DNA from: Acanthosepion lycidas
Lineage: Eukaryota; Mollusca; Cephalopoda; Sepiida; Sepiidae
Direction: 5' to 3'
DNA: 64,000 nt
Assembly (NCBI GenBank): GCA_963932145.1
Contig: OZ010611.1
Coordinates: 57,979,292 to 58,043,291, forward strand
Shown one piece after another: positions 13,101 through 25,500 of the stretch (the first letter of the stretch is position 1; every line of letters begins with the position of its first letter). The notes under the pieces were generated by a model. The model saw nothing but the letters and a program-made list of their open reading frames with translations, did not search any database and had not been told where the DNA came from. The position numbers and the translations under genes were made by a program.

Positions 13101-13784
13101 CTTTTTCTTCTATATTTAACTTTATGTAGAGGCTAGGCTCCACTCTAAATCTTGGTTGAAATTATTTTTCATTCTAATTAATACAAATGGAGTAGCGTGC
13201 AATGGTGTCGTCTCATACAACAGTGAGTTAGGAGAAAAAATTTGTTGGCACAAAATGGGTGTTCAGTGTCTTATTCTCTTCTATTTGTGCCTGGTCTTTA
13301 CCTTTTTCTTCTATATTTAACTTTATGTAGAGGCTAGGACCCCTCTAAATCTTGGTTGAAATTATTTTTCGTTCTAATTAATAGAAATGGAGTAGCGTGC
13401 AATGGTGTCGTCTCATACAACAGTGAGTTAGGAGAAAAAAATTTGTGGGCACAAAATCGGTGATCAGTGTCTTATTCTCTTCTATTTGTGCCTTGTCTGT
13501 AGCTTTTTCTTCTATATTTAACTTTATGTAGAGGCTCGGCCCCCCACTTAATCTTGGTGGAAATTATTTTTCATTCTAATTAATACAAATGGAGTAGCGT
13601 GCAATGGTGTCGTCTCATACAACAGTGAGTTAGGAGAAAAAATTTGTTGGCACAAAATGTGTGATCAGTGTCTTATTCTCTTCCATTTGTGCCTTGTCTT
13701 TAGCTTTTTCTTCTATATTTAACTTTATGTAGAGGCTAGGCCCCTTTCTAAATCTTGGTTGTAATTATTTTACATTCTAATTAA
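10170..13784 (+). repeat. Family A 18-mer higher-order repeat, copy 1 (3,615 bp)
   Basis: Eighteen monomers recur at offset 3,615. Early markers are cagtgtttattc, aatcttcgttg, gtgtctaattc, cttgtatttagc, tatgttgaggc, aaatgagtgatc, ctttctcttc and tatattcaac. Later markers, including ggctccgcccc at 12,330 and 15,945, gtgtaattattttac, gtgcctggtc and tttttcgttc, also match. The second half is itself related to 6.6-10.2 kb, so this unit was built partly from the 8-mer. Boundaries are approximate. Confidence 0.85.
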
Positions 13785-16700
13785 TAGAAATGGAGTAGCG
13801 TGCAATGGTGTCGTCTCATACAACAGTGAGTTAGGAGAAAAAATTTGTTGGCACAAAATGTGTGATCAGTGTCTTATTCTCTTCTATTTGTGCCTTGTCT
13901 TTAGCTTTTTCTTCTATATTTAACTTTATGTAGAGGCTAGGCCCCTTTCTAAATCTTGGTTGTAATTATTTTACATTCTAATTAATAGAAATGGAGTAGC
14001 GTGCAATGGTGTCGTCTCATACAACAGTGAGTTAGGAGAAAAAATTTGTGGGCACAAAATGGGTGATCAGTGTTTATTCTCTTCTGTTTGTGACTTGTCT
14101 TTAGCTTTTTCTTCTATATTTAACTTTATGTAGAGGCTAGGCCCCTTTCTAAATCTTCGTTGAAATTATTTTTCTTTCTAATTCATAGAAATGGAGTAGC
14201 GTGCAATGGTGTCGTCTCATACAACAGTGAGTTAGAAGAATAAATTTATGGGCACAAAATGGGTGATCAGTGTCTAATTCTCTTCTGTTTGTGCCTTGTA
14301 TTTAGCTTTTTCTTCTATATTTAACTTTATGTTGAGGCTAGGCCCCTTTCTAAATCTTGGTTGAAATTATTTTTCATTCTAATTAATAGAAATGGAGTAG
14401 CGTGCAATGGTGTCGTCTCATACAACAGTGAGTTAGGAGAAAAAATTTGTGGGCACAAAATGAGTGATCAGTGTCTTATTCTCTTCTGTTTGTGCCTTGT
14501 CTTTAGCTTTCTCTTCTATATTCAACTTTATGTAGAGGCTAGGCCCCCCTCTAAATCTTGGTTGAAATTATTTTTCATTGTAATTAATAGAAATGGAGTA
14601 GCGTGCAATGGTGTCGTCTCATACAACAGTGAGTTAGGAGAAAAAATTTGTGGGCACAAAATGGGTGATCAGTGTCTTATTCTCTTCTGTTTGTGCCTTG
14701 TCTTTAGCTTTTTCTTCTATATTTAACTTTATGTAGAGGCTAGGGCCCTTTCTAAATCTTGGTTGAAATTATTTTTCATTCTAATTCATAGAAATGGAGT
14801 AGCGTGCAATGGTGTCATCTCATACAACAGTGAGTTAGGAGAAAAAATTTGTGGGCACAAAATGGGTAATCAGTGCCTTATTCTCTTCTGTTTGTGCCTT
14901 GTGTTTAGCTTTTTCTTCTATATTTAACTTTATGTAGAGGCTAGGCACAACTCTAAATCTTGGTTGAAATTATTTTTCATTCTAATTAATACAAATGGAG
15001 TAGCGTGCAATGGTGTCGTCTCATACAACAGTGAGTTAGGAGAAAAAATTTGTGGGCACAAAATGGGTGATCAGTGTCTTATTCTCTTCTGCTTGTGCCT
15101 TGTCTTTAGCTTTTTCTTCTATATTTAACTTTATGTAGAGGCTAGGCCCCCCTCTTAATCTTGGTTGAAATTATTTTTCATTCTAATTAATAGAAATGGA
15201 GTAGCGTGCAATGGTGTCGTCTCATACAACAGTGAGTTAGGAGAAAAAATTTGTTGGCACAAAATGTGTGATCAGTGTCTTATTCTCTTCTATTTTTGCC
15301 TTGTCTTTAGCTTTTTCTTCTATATTTAACTTCATGTAGAGGCTAGGCCCCTTTCTAAATCTTGGTTGAAATTATTTTTAATTCTAATTCATAGAAATGG
15401 AGTAGCGTGCAATGGTGTCGTCTAATACAACAGTGAGTTAGGAGAAAAATTTGTGGGCACAAAATGGGTGATCAGTGTCTTCTTCTCTTCTGTTTGTGCC
15501 TTGTCTTTAGCTTTTTCTTCTATATTTAACTTTATGTAGAGGCTAGGCCCCTTTCTAAATCTTGGTTGAAATTATTTTTCATTCTAATTCATAGAAATGG
15601 AGTAGCATGCAATGGTGTCATCTCATACAACAGTGAGTTAGGAGAAAAAATTTGTGGGCACAAAATGGGTGATCAGTGTCTTATTCTCTTCTGTTCGTGC
15701 CTTGTCTTTAGCTTTTTCTTCTATATTTAACTTTATGTAGAGGCTAGGCCCCTTTCTAAATCTTGGTTGAAATTATTTTTCATTCTAATTCATAGAAATG
15801 GAGTAGCGTGAAATGGTGTCATCTCATACAACAGTGAGTTAGTAGAAAAAATTTGTTGGCACAAAATTGGTGATCAGTGACTTATTCTCTTCTGTTTGTG
15901 CCTTGTCTTTAGCTTTTTCTCCTATATTTAAGTTTATGTAGAGGCTCCGCCCCCCTCTTAATCTTGGTTGAAATTATTTTTCATTCTAATTAATACAAAT
16001 GGAGTAGCGTGCAATGGTGTCGTCTCATACAACAGTGAGTTAGGAGAAAAAATTTGTTGGCACAAAATGTGTGATCAGTGTCTTATTCTCTTCTATTTGT
16101 GCCTTGTCTTTAGCTTTTTCTTCTATATTTAACTTTATGTAGAGGCTAGGCCCCTTTCTAAATCTTGGTTGTAATTATTTTACATTCTAATTAATAGAAA
16201 TGGAGTAGCGTGCAATGGTGTCGTCTCATACAACAGTGAGTTAGGAGAAAAAATTTGTGGGCACAAAATGGGTGATCAGTGTCTTATTCTCTTCTGTTTG
16301 TGCCTTGTCTTTAGCTTTTTCTTCTATATTTAACTTTATGTAGAGGCTAGGCCCCCCTCTTAATCTTGGTTGAAATTATTTTTCATTCTAATTAATAGAA
16401 ATGGAGTAGCGTGCAATGGTATCGTCTCATACAACAGTGAGTTAGGAGAAAAAATTTGTTGGCACAAAATGTGTGATCAGTGTCTTATTCTCTTCTATTT
16501 TTGCCTTGTCTTTAGCTTTTTCTTCTATATTTAACTTTATGTAGAGGCTAGGCCCCTTTCTAAATCTTGGTTGTAATTATTTTACATTCTAATTCATAGA
16601 AATGGAGTAGCGTGCAATGGTGTCGTCTCATACAACAGTGAGTTAGGAGAAAAAATTTGTTGGCACAAAATGGGTGATCAGTGTTTATTCTCTTCTGTTT

Positions 16701-17400
16701 GTGACTTGTCTTTAGCTTTTTCTTCTATATTTAACTTTATGTAGAGGCTAGGCTCCACTCTAAATCTTGGTTGAAATTATTTTTCATTCTAATTAATACA
16801 AATGGAGTAGCGTGCAATGGTGTCGTCTCATACAACAGTGAGTTAGGAGAAAAAATTTGTTGGCACAAAATGGGTGTTCAGTGTCTTATTCTCTTCTATT
16901 TGTGCCTGGTCTTTAGCTTTTTCTTCTATATTTAACTTTATGTAGAGGCTAGGACCCCTCTAAATCTTGGTTGAAATTATTTTTCGTTCTAATTAATAGA
17001 AATGGAGTAGCGTGCAATGGTGTCGTCTCATACAACAGTGAGTTAGGAGAAAAAAATTTGTGGGCACAAAATCGGTGATCAGTGTCTTATTCTCTTCTAT
17101 TTGTGCCTTGTCTGTAGCTTTTTCTTCTATATTTAACTTTATGTAGAGGCTCGGCCCCCCTCTTAATCTTGGTTGAAATTATTTTTCATTCTAATTAATA
17201 CAAATGGAGTAGCGTGCAATGGTGTCGTCTCATACAACAGTGAGTTAGGAGAAAAAATTTGTTGGCACAAAATGTGTGATTAGTGTCTTATTCTCTTCCA
17301 TTTGTGCCTTGTCTTTAGCTTTTTCTTCTATATTTAACTTTATGTAGAGGCTAGGCCCCTTTCTAAATCTTGGTTGTAATTATTTTACATTCTAATTAAT
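13785..17400 (+). repeat. Family A 18-mer higher-order repeat, copy 2 (3,615 bp)
   Basis: Repeats copy 1 at offset 3,615 with roughly 25 differences noted by eye. The monomer near 15,040-15,130 belongs to a different variant (gtgggcac, gcttgtgcc) from its copy 1 counterpart (ttggcac, tatttttgcc), which looks like a replaced monomer. Similarity to copy 1 continues to about 17,555. Confidence 0.85.
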
Positions 17401-20400
17401 AGAAATGGAGTAGCGTGCAATGGTGTCGTCTCATACTACAGTGAGTTAGGAGAAAAAATTTGTTGGCACAAAATGTGTGATCAGTGTCTTATTCTCTTCT
17501 ATTTGTGCCTTGTCTTTAGCTTTTTCTTCTATATTTAACTTTATGTAGAGGCTAGGACCCCTCTAAATCTTGGTTGAAATTATTTTTCGTTCTAATTGAT
17601 AGAAATGGAGTCGCGTGCAATGGTGTCGTCTCATACAACAGTGAGTTAGGAGAAAAAATTTGTGGGCACAAAATGGGTGATCAGTGTCTTATTCTCTTCT
17701 GTTTGTGCCTTATCTTTAGCTTTTTCTTCTATATTTAACTTTATGTAGAGGCTAGGCCCCTTTCTAAATCTTGGTTGAAATTATTTTTAATTCTAATTCA
17801 TAGAAATGGAGTAGCGTGCAATGGTGTCGTCTCATACAACAGTGAGTTAGGAGAAAAAATTTGTGGGCAGAAAATGGGTGATCAGTGTCTTATTCTCTTC
17901 TGTTTGTGCCTTGTCTTTAGCTTTTTCTTCTATATTTAACTTTATGTAGAGGCTAGGCCCCTTTCTAAATCTTGGTTGAAATTATTTTTCATTCTAATTC
18001 ATAGAAATGGAGTAGCGTGCAATGGTGTCATCTCATACAACAGTGAGTTAGGAGAAAAAATTTGTGGTCACAAAATGGGTGATCAGTGACTTATTCTCTT
18101 CTGTTTGTGCCTTGTCTTTAGCTTTTTCTTCTATATTTAACTTTATGTAGAGGCTAGGCCCCCCTCTTAATCTTGGTTGAAATTATTTTTCATTCTATTT
18201 AATACAAATGGAGTAGCGTGCAATGGTGTCGTCTCATACAACAGTGAGTTAGGAGAAAAAATTTGTTGGCACAAAATGTGTGATCAGTGTCTTATTCTCT
18301 TCTATTTGTGCCTTGTCTTTAGCTTTTTCTTCTATATTTAACTTTATGTAGAGGCTAGGCCCCTTTCTATATCTTGGTTGTAATTATTTTACATTCTAAT
18401 TAATAGAAATGGAGTAGCGTGCAATGGTGTCGTCTCATACAACAGTGAGTTAGGAGAAAAAATTTGTGGGCACAAAATGGGTGATCAGTGTTTATTCTCT
18501 TCTGTTTGTGACTTGTCTTTAGCTTTTTCTTCTATATTTAACTTTATGTAGAGGCTAGGCCCCTTTCTAAATCTTCGTTGAAATTATTTTTCATTCTAAT
18601 TCATAGAAATGGAGTAGCGTGCAATGGTGTCGTCTCATACAACAGTGAGTTAGAAGAAAAAATTTGTGGGCACAAAATGGGTGATCAGTGTCTAATTCTC
18701 TTCTGTTTGTGCCTTGTATTTAGCTTTTTCTTCTATATTTAACTTTATGTTGAGGCTAGGCCCCTTTCTAAATCTTGGTTGAAATTATTTTTCATTCTAA
18801 TTAATAGAAATGGAGTAGCGTGCAATGGTGTCATCTCATACAACAGTGAGTTAGGAGAAAAAATTTGTGGGCACAAAATGAGTGATCAGTGTCTTATTCT
18901 CTTCTGTTTGTGCCTTGTCTTTAGCTTTTTCTTCTATATTTAACTTTATGTTGAGGCTAAGCCCCCCTCTAAATCTTGGTTGAAATTATTTTTCATTCTA
19001 ATTAATAGAAATGGAGTAGCATGCAATGATGTCGTCTCATACAACAGTGAGTTAGGAGAAAAAAATTTGTGGGCACAAAATCGGTGATCAGTGTCTTATT
19101 CTCTTCTGTTTGTGCCTTGTCTTTAGCTTTTTCTTCTATATTTAACTTTATGTAGAGGCTAGGCCCCTTTCTAAATCTTGGTTGAAATTATTTTTCATTC
19201 TAATTCATAGAAATGGAGTAGCGTGCAATGGTGTCGTCTCATACAACAGTGAGTTAGGAGAAAAAATTTGTGGGCACAAAATGGGTGATCAGTGTCTTAT
19301 ACTCTTCTGTTTGTGCCTTGTCTTTAGCTTTTTCTTCTATATTTAACTTTATGTAGAGGCTAGTCCCCTTTCTAAATCTTCGTTGAAATTATTTTTCATT
19401 GTAATTAATAGAAATGGAGTAGCGTTCAATGGTGTCGTCTCATACAACAGTGAGTTTGGAGAAAAAATTTGTGGGCACAAAATGGGTGATCAGTGTCTTA
19501 TTCTCTTCTGTTTGTGCCTTGTCTTTAGCTTTTTCTTCTATATTTAACTTTATGTAGAGTCTAGGCCCCTTTCTAAATCTTGGTTGAAATTATTTTTCAT
19601 TCTAATTCATAGAAATGGAGTAGCGTGCAATGGTGTCGTCTCATACAACAGTGAGTTAGGAGAAAAAATTTGTGGGCCCAAAATGGGTGATCAGTGTCGT
19701 ATTCTCTTCTCTTTGTGCCTTGTCTTTAGCTTTTTCTTCTATATTTAAATTTATGTAGAGGCTAGGCCCCTTTCTAAATCTTGGGTTAAATTATTTTTCA
19801 TTCTAATTCATAGAAATGGAGTAGCGTGCAATGGTGTCGTATCATACAACAGTGAGTTAGGAGAAAAAATTTGTGGGCACAAAATGGGTGATCAGTGTCT
19901 TATTCTCTTCTCTTTGTGCCTTGTCTTTAGCTTTTTCTTCTATATTTAACTTTATGTAGAGGCTAGGCCCCCCTCTAAATCTTGGTTGAAATTATTTTTC
20001 ATTCTAATTCATAGAAATGGAGTAGCGTGCAATGGTGTCGTCTCATACAACAGTGAATTAGTAGAAAAAATTTGTGGGCACGAAATGGGGGATCAGTGTC
20101 TTATTCGCTTCTGTTTGTGCCTTGTCTTTAGCTTTTTCTTCTATATTTAACTTTATGTAGAGGCTAGGCCCCTTTCTAAATCTTCGTTGAAATTATTTTT
20201 CATTCTAATTCATAGAAATGGAGTAGCGTGCAATGGTGTCGTCTCATGCAACAGTGAGTTATGAGAAAAATTTTGTGGGCACAAAATGGGTGATCAGTGT
20301 CTTATTCTCTTCTGTTTGTGCCTTGTCTTTAGCTTTTTCTTCTATATTTAACTTTACGTAGAGGCTAGGCCCCCCTCTAAATCTTGGTTGAAATTATTTT

Positions 20401-21754
20401 TCATTCTAATTCATAGAAATGGAGTAGCGTGCAATGGTGTTGTCTCATACAACAGTGAGTTAGTAGAAAAAATTGTGGGCACAAAATGGGTGATCTGTGA
20501 CTTATTCTCTTCTGTTTGGGCCTTGTCTTTAGCTTTTTCTTCTATATTTAACTTTAAGTAGATGCTAGGCCCCTTTGTAAATCTTGGTTGAAATTATTTT
20601 TCATTCTAATTCATAGAAATGGAGTAGCGTGCAATGGTGTCGTCTCATACAACAGTGAGTTAGGAGAAATAATTTGTAGGCACAAAATGCGTGATCAGTG
20701 TCTTATTCTCTTCTGTTTGTGCCTTGTCTTTAGCTTTTTCTTCTATATTTAACTTTATGTAGAGGCTAGGCCCCTTTCTAAATCTTCGTTGAAATTATTT
20801 TTCATTGTAATTCATAGAAATGGAGTAGCGTGCAATGGTGTCATCTCATACAACAGTGAGTTAGGAGAAAAATTTTGTGGGCACAAAATGGGTGATCAGT
20901 GTCTTATTCTCTTCTCTTTGTGCCTTGTCTTTAGCTTTTTCTTCTATATTTAAATTTATGTAGAGGTTAGGCCCCCCTCTAAATCTTGGTTGAAATTATT
21001 TTTCATTCTAATTAATAGAAATGGAGTAGCGTGCAATGGTGTCGTCTCATACAACAGTGAGTTAGAAGAAAAAATTTGTGGGCACAAAATGGATGATCAG
21101 TGTCTTATTCTCTTCTGTTTGTGCCTTGTCTTTAGCTTTTTCTTCTATATTTAACTTTATGTAGAGGCTAGGCCCCTTTCTAAATCTTGGATGAAATTAT
21201 TTTTCATTCTAGTTCATAGAAATGGAGTAGCGTGCAATGGTGTCGTCTCATACAACAGTGAGTTTGAAGAAAAAATTTGTGGGCACAAAATGGATGATCA
21301 GAGTCTTATTCTCTTCTGTTTGTGCCTTGTCTTTAGCTTTTTCTTCTATATTTAACTTTATGTAGAGGCTATGCCCCTTTCTAAATCTTGGATGAAATTA
21401 TTTTTCATTCTAATTCATAGAAATGGAGTAGCGTGCAATGGTGACGTCTCATAAAACAGTGAGGTAGGAGAAAAAATTTGTTGGCACAAAATGGGTGATC
21501 AGTGTCTTATTCTCTTCTGTTTGTGCCTTCTCTTTAGATTTTTCTTCTATATTTAACTTTATGTAGAGGCTAGGTCCCTTTCTAAATCTTGGATGAAATT
21601 ATTTTTCATTCTAATTCATAGAAATGGAGTAGCGTGCAATGGTGTCGTCTCATACAACAGTGAGTTAGGAGAAAAAATTTGTTGGCACAAAATGGGTGAT
21701 CAGTGTCTTATTCTCTTCTCTTTGTGCCTTGTCTTTAGCTTTTTCTTCTATATT
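17401..21754 (+). repeat. Family A monomers, diverged right flank
   Basis: About 22 A monomers. About 18,360-18,960 is a third, partial copy of the start of the 18-mer unit, with cagtgtttattc, aatcttcgttg, gtgtctaattc, cttgtatttagc and tatgttgaggc at offset 4,418 from 14.06 kb. From about 19 kb the monomers show more private changes (for example tcttctctttg, aaatttatgtag, aatcttggatg) and no duplicated block is obvious. Confidence 0.85.
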
Positions 21755-21970
21755 TAACATTATGTAGAGGCAAGGCCCCCGTCTAAATCTTGGTTGAAAT
21801 TATTTTTCATTCTAATTAATAGAAATGGAGTAGCGTGCAATGGTGTCGTCTCATACAACTGTGTGTTAGTAGAAAAACTTGTGGGCACAAAATGGGTGAT
21901 CAGAGTCTTATTCTCTTCTGTTTGTGCCTTGTCTTTACCTTTTTCTTCTATATTTAACATTCTGTAGAGG
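21755..21970 (+). repeat. Mosaic junction monomer between families A and B
   Basis: The sequence switches to B-type at aacattatgtagaggcaagg (21,757-21,776). It then returns to A-type aatcttggttg and attaatagaaatgg (about 21,785-21,830), then becomes B-type acaactgtg and ttagtagaaaa (about 21,857-21,877). From 21,969 it is fully B-type (aatctggattg). Alternation of diagnostic bases within one monomer suggests exchange or gene conversion at the boundary rather than a blunt join. Confidence 0.85.
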
Positions 21971-22544
21971 CAAGTCCCCCTCTAAATCTGGATTGAAATT
22001 ATTTTTCATTCTAATTCATAGAAATGGAGTAGCATGCAATTGTGTCGTCTCATACAACTGTGAGTTAGTAGAAAAATTTGGGGGCACAAAATGGGTGATC
22101 AGTGTCTTATACTCTTCTGTCTGTGCCTTGTCTTTACCTTTTTCTTCTATATTTAACATTATGTACAGGCAAGGCCCCCCTCTAAATCTGGATTGAAATT
22201 ATTTTTCATTCTAATTCATAGAAATGGAGTAGCATGCAATGGTGTCATCTCATACAACTGTGAGTCAGTAGAAAAATTTGTGGGCACAAAATGGGTGATC
22301 AGTGTCTTTTTCTCTTCAGTTTGTGCCTTGTCTTTAGCTTTTTCTTCTATATTTAACATTATGTAGAGGCAAGGCCCACTTCTAAATCTGGATTGAAATT
22401 ATTTTTCATTCTAATTCATAGAAATGGAGTAGCGTGCAATGGTGTCGTCTCATACAACTCTGAGTTAGTAGAAAAATTTGTGGGCAGAAATTGGGTGATC
22501 AGTGTCTTATTCTCTTCTGTTTGTACCTTGTCGTTAGCTTTTTC
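21970..22544 (+). repeat. Family B lead-in monomers
   Basis: About three B monomers between the junction and the first 25-mer unit. They carry private changes such as atgtacaggc, gagtcagtag, caactctgag and gtgggcagaaattgg. No higher-order partner is obvious. Confidence 0.8.
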
Positions 22545-25500
22545 TTCTATATTTAACATTATGTAGAAGCAAGGCCCCCCTCTAAATCTGGATTGAAATT
22601 ATTTTTCATTCTAATTCATAGAAATGGAGTAGTGTGCAATGGTGTCGTCTCATACAACTGTGAGTTAGTAGAAAAATTTGTGGGCACAAAATGGGTGATC
22701 AGTGTCTTATTCTCTTCTGTTTATGCCTTGTCTTTAGCTTTTTCTTCTATATTTAACATTATGTAGAGGCAAGGCCCCCCTCTAAATCTGGATTGATATT
22801 ATTTTTCATTCTAATTCATAGAAATGGAGTAGCGTGCAATGGTGTCGTCTCATACAACTGTGAGTTAGTAGAAAAATTTGTGGGCACAAAATGGGTGATC
22901 AGTGTCTTATACTCTTCTGTTTGTGCCTTGTCTTTACCTTTTTCTTCTATATTTAACATTATGTAGAGGCAAGGCCCACTTCTAAATCTGGATTGAAATT
23001 ATTTTTCATTCTAATTCATAGAAATGGAGTAGCGTGCAATGGTGTCGTCTCATACAACTGTGAGTTAGTAGAAAAATTTGTGGGCACAAATTGGGTGATC
23101 AGTGTCTTATTCTCTTCTGTTTGTGCCTTGTTATTAGCTTTTTCTTCTATATTTCACATTATGTAGAGGCAAGGCCCCCCTCTAAATCTGGATTGAAATA
23201 ATTTTTCATTCTAATTCATCGAGATGGAGTAGCGTGCAATGGTGTCGTCTCATACAACTGTGAGTTAGTAGAAAAATTTGAGGGCACAAAAGGGGTGATC
23301 AGTGTCTTATACTCTTCTGTTTGTGCCTTGTCTTTACCTTTTTCTTCTATATTTAACATTATGTAGAGGCAAGGCCCCCCTCTAAATCTGGATTGAAATT
23401 ATTTTTCATTCTAATTCATAGAAATGGAGTAGCATGCAATGGTGTCGTCTCATACAACTGTGAGTTAGTAGAAAAATTTGTGGGCACAAAATTGGTGATC
23501 AGTGTCTTATTCTCTTCTGTTTGTGCCTTGTCTTTATCTTTTTCTTCTATATTTAACATTATGCAGAGGCAAGGCCCCCCTCTAAATCTAGATTGAAATT
23601 ATTTTTCATTCTAATTCATAGAAATGGTGTAGCGTGCAATGGTGTCGTCTCATACAACTGTGAGTTAGTAGAAAAATTTGTGGGCACAAAATGGGTGATC
23701 AGTGTCTTATTCTCTTCTGTTTGTGCCTTGTCTTTAGCTTTTTCTTCTATATTTAAAATTATGTAGAGGCAAGGCCCCCCTCTAAATCTGGATTGAAATT
23801 ATTTTTCATTCTAATTCATAGAAATGGAGTAGCGTGCAATGGTGTCGTCTCATACAACTGTGAGTTAGTAGAACAATCTGTGGGCACAAAATGGGGGATC
23901 AGTGTCTTATTCTCTTCTGTTTGTGCCTTGTCTTTAGCTTTTTCTTCTATATTTAACATTATGTAGACGCAAGGCCCCTCTCTAAATCTGGATTGAAATT
24001 ATTTTTCTTTCTAATTCATAGAAATGGAGTAGCGTGCAATGGTGTCGTCTCATACAACTGTGAGTTAGTAGAAAAATTTGTGGGCACAAAATGGGTGATC
24101 AGTGTCTTATTCTCTTCTGTTTGTGCCTTGTCTTTAGCTTTTTCTTCTATATTTAACATTATGTAGAGGCAAGGCCCCCCTCTAAATCTGGATTGAAATT
24201 ATTTTTCATTCTAATTCATAGAAATGGAGTAGCGTGCAATGGTGTCGTCTCATACAACTGTGGGTTAGTAGAAAAATTTGTGGGCACAAAATTGGTGATC
24301 AGTGTCTTATTCTCTTCTGTTTGTGCCTTGTCTTTAGCTTTTTCTTCTATATTTAACATTATGTAGAGGCAAGGCCCCCCTCTAAATCTAGACTGAAATT
24401 ATTTTTCATTCTAATTCATAGAAATGGTGTAGCGTGCAATGGTGTTGTCTCTTACAACTGTGAGTTAGTAGAAAAATTTGTGGGCACAAAATGGGTGATC
24501 AGTGTCTTATTCTCTTCTGTTTGTGCCTTGTCTTTAGCTTTTTCTTCTATATTTAACATTATGTAGAGTCAAGGCCCCCCTCTAAATCTGGATTGAAATT
24601 ATTTTTCATTCTAATTCATAGAAATGGAGTAGCGTGCAATGGTGTCGTCTCATACAACTGTGAGTTAGTAGAAAAATCTGTGGGCACAAAATGGGTGATC
24701 AGTGTTTATTCTCTTCTGTTTATGCCTTGTCTTTAGCTTTTTCTTCTATGTTTAACATTATGTAGAGGCAAGGCCCCCATCTAAATCTGGATTGAAATTA
24801 TTTTTCATTCTAATTCATAGAAATGGAGTAGCGTGCAATGGTGTCCTCTCATACAACTGTGAGTTAGTAGAAAAATTTGTGGGCACAAATTGGGTGATCA
24901 GTGTATTATTCTCTTCTGTTTGTGCCATGTCGTTAGCTTTTTCTTCTCTATTTAACATTATGTAGAGGCAAGGCCCCCCTCTAAATCTGGATTGAAATTA
25001 TTTTTCATTCTAATTCATAGAAATGGAGTAGCGTGCAATGGTGTCGTCTCATACAACTGTGAGTTAGTAGAAAAATCTGTGGGCACAAAATGGGGGATCA
25101 GTGTCTTATTCTCTTCTGTTTGTGCCTTGTCTTTAGCTTTTTCTTCTATATTTAACATTATGTAGAGGCAAGGCCCCCCTCTAAATCTGGATTGAAATTA
25201 TTTTTCATTCTAATTCATAGAAATGGAGTAGCGTGCAATGGTGTCGTCTCATACAACTGTGAATTAGTAGAAAAATCTGTGGGCACAAAATGGGTGATCA
25301 GTGTCTTATTCTCTTCTGTTTGTGCCTTGTCTTTACATTTTTCTTCTATATTTAACATTATGTAGAGGCAAGGCCACCCTCTAAATCTGGATTGAAATTA
25401 TTTTTCATTCTAATTCATAAAAATGGAGTAGCGTGCAATGGTGTCGTCTCATACAACTGTGAGTTAGTAGAAAAATTTGTGGGCACGAAATGTTTGATCA

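Larger units (their letters stand above)
1..21755 (+). repeat. Family A satellite block (modal 201 bp monomer)
   Basis: About 108 monomers share the A-diagnostic bases: ggctagg after gtaga, aatcttggttg, acaacagtgag, and ttaggagaaaaaattt with one more A than family B. Most read aactttatgtag, although some read aacattatgtag. Sub-variants differ at the C-run (cccccctct or cccctttct), at attcatag, attaatag or attaatac, and at tttttcatt, tttttaatt or ttttacatt. Higher-order periods of 1,405, 1,607, 3,414 and 3,615 bp give an average monomer of 200.6-200.9 bp. No gene lies in this stretch. Confidence 0.95.
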
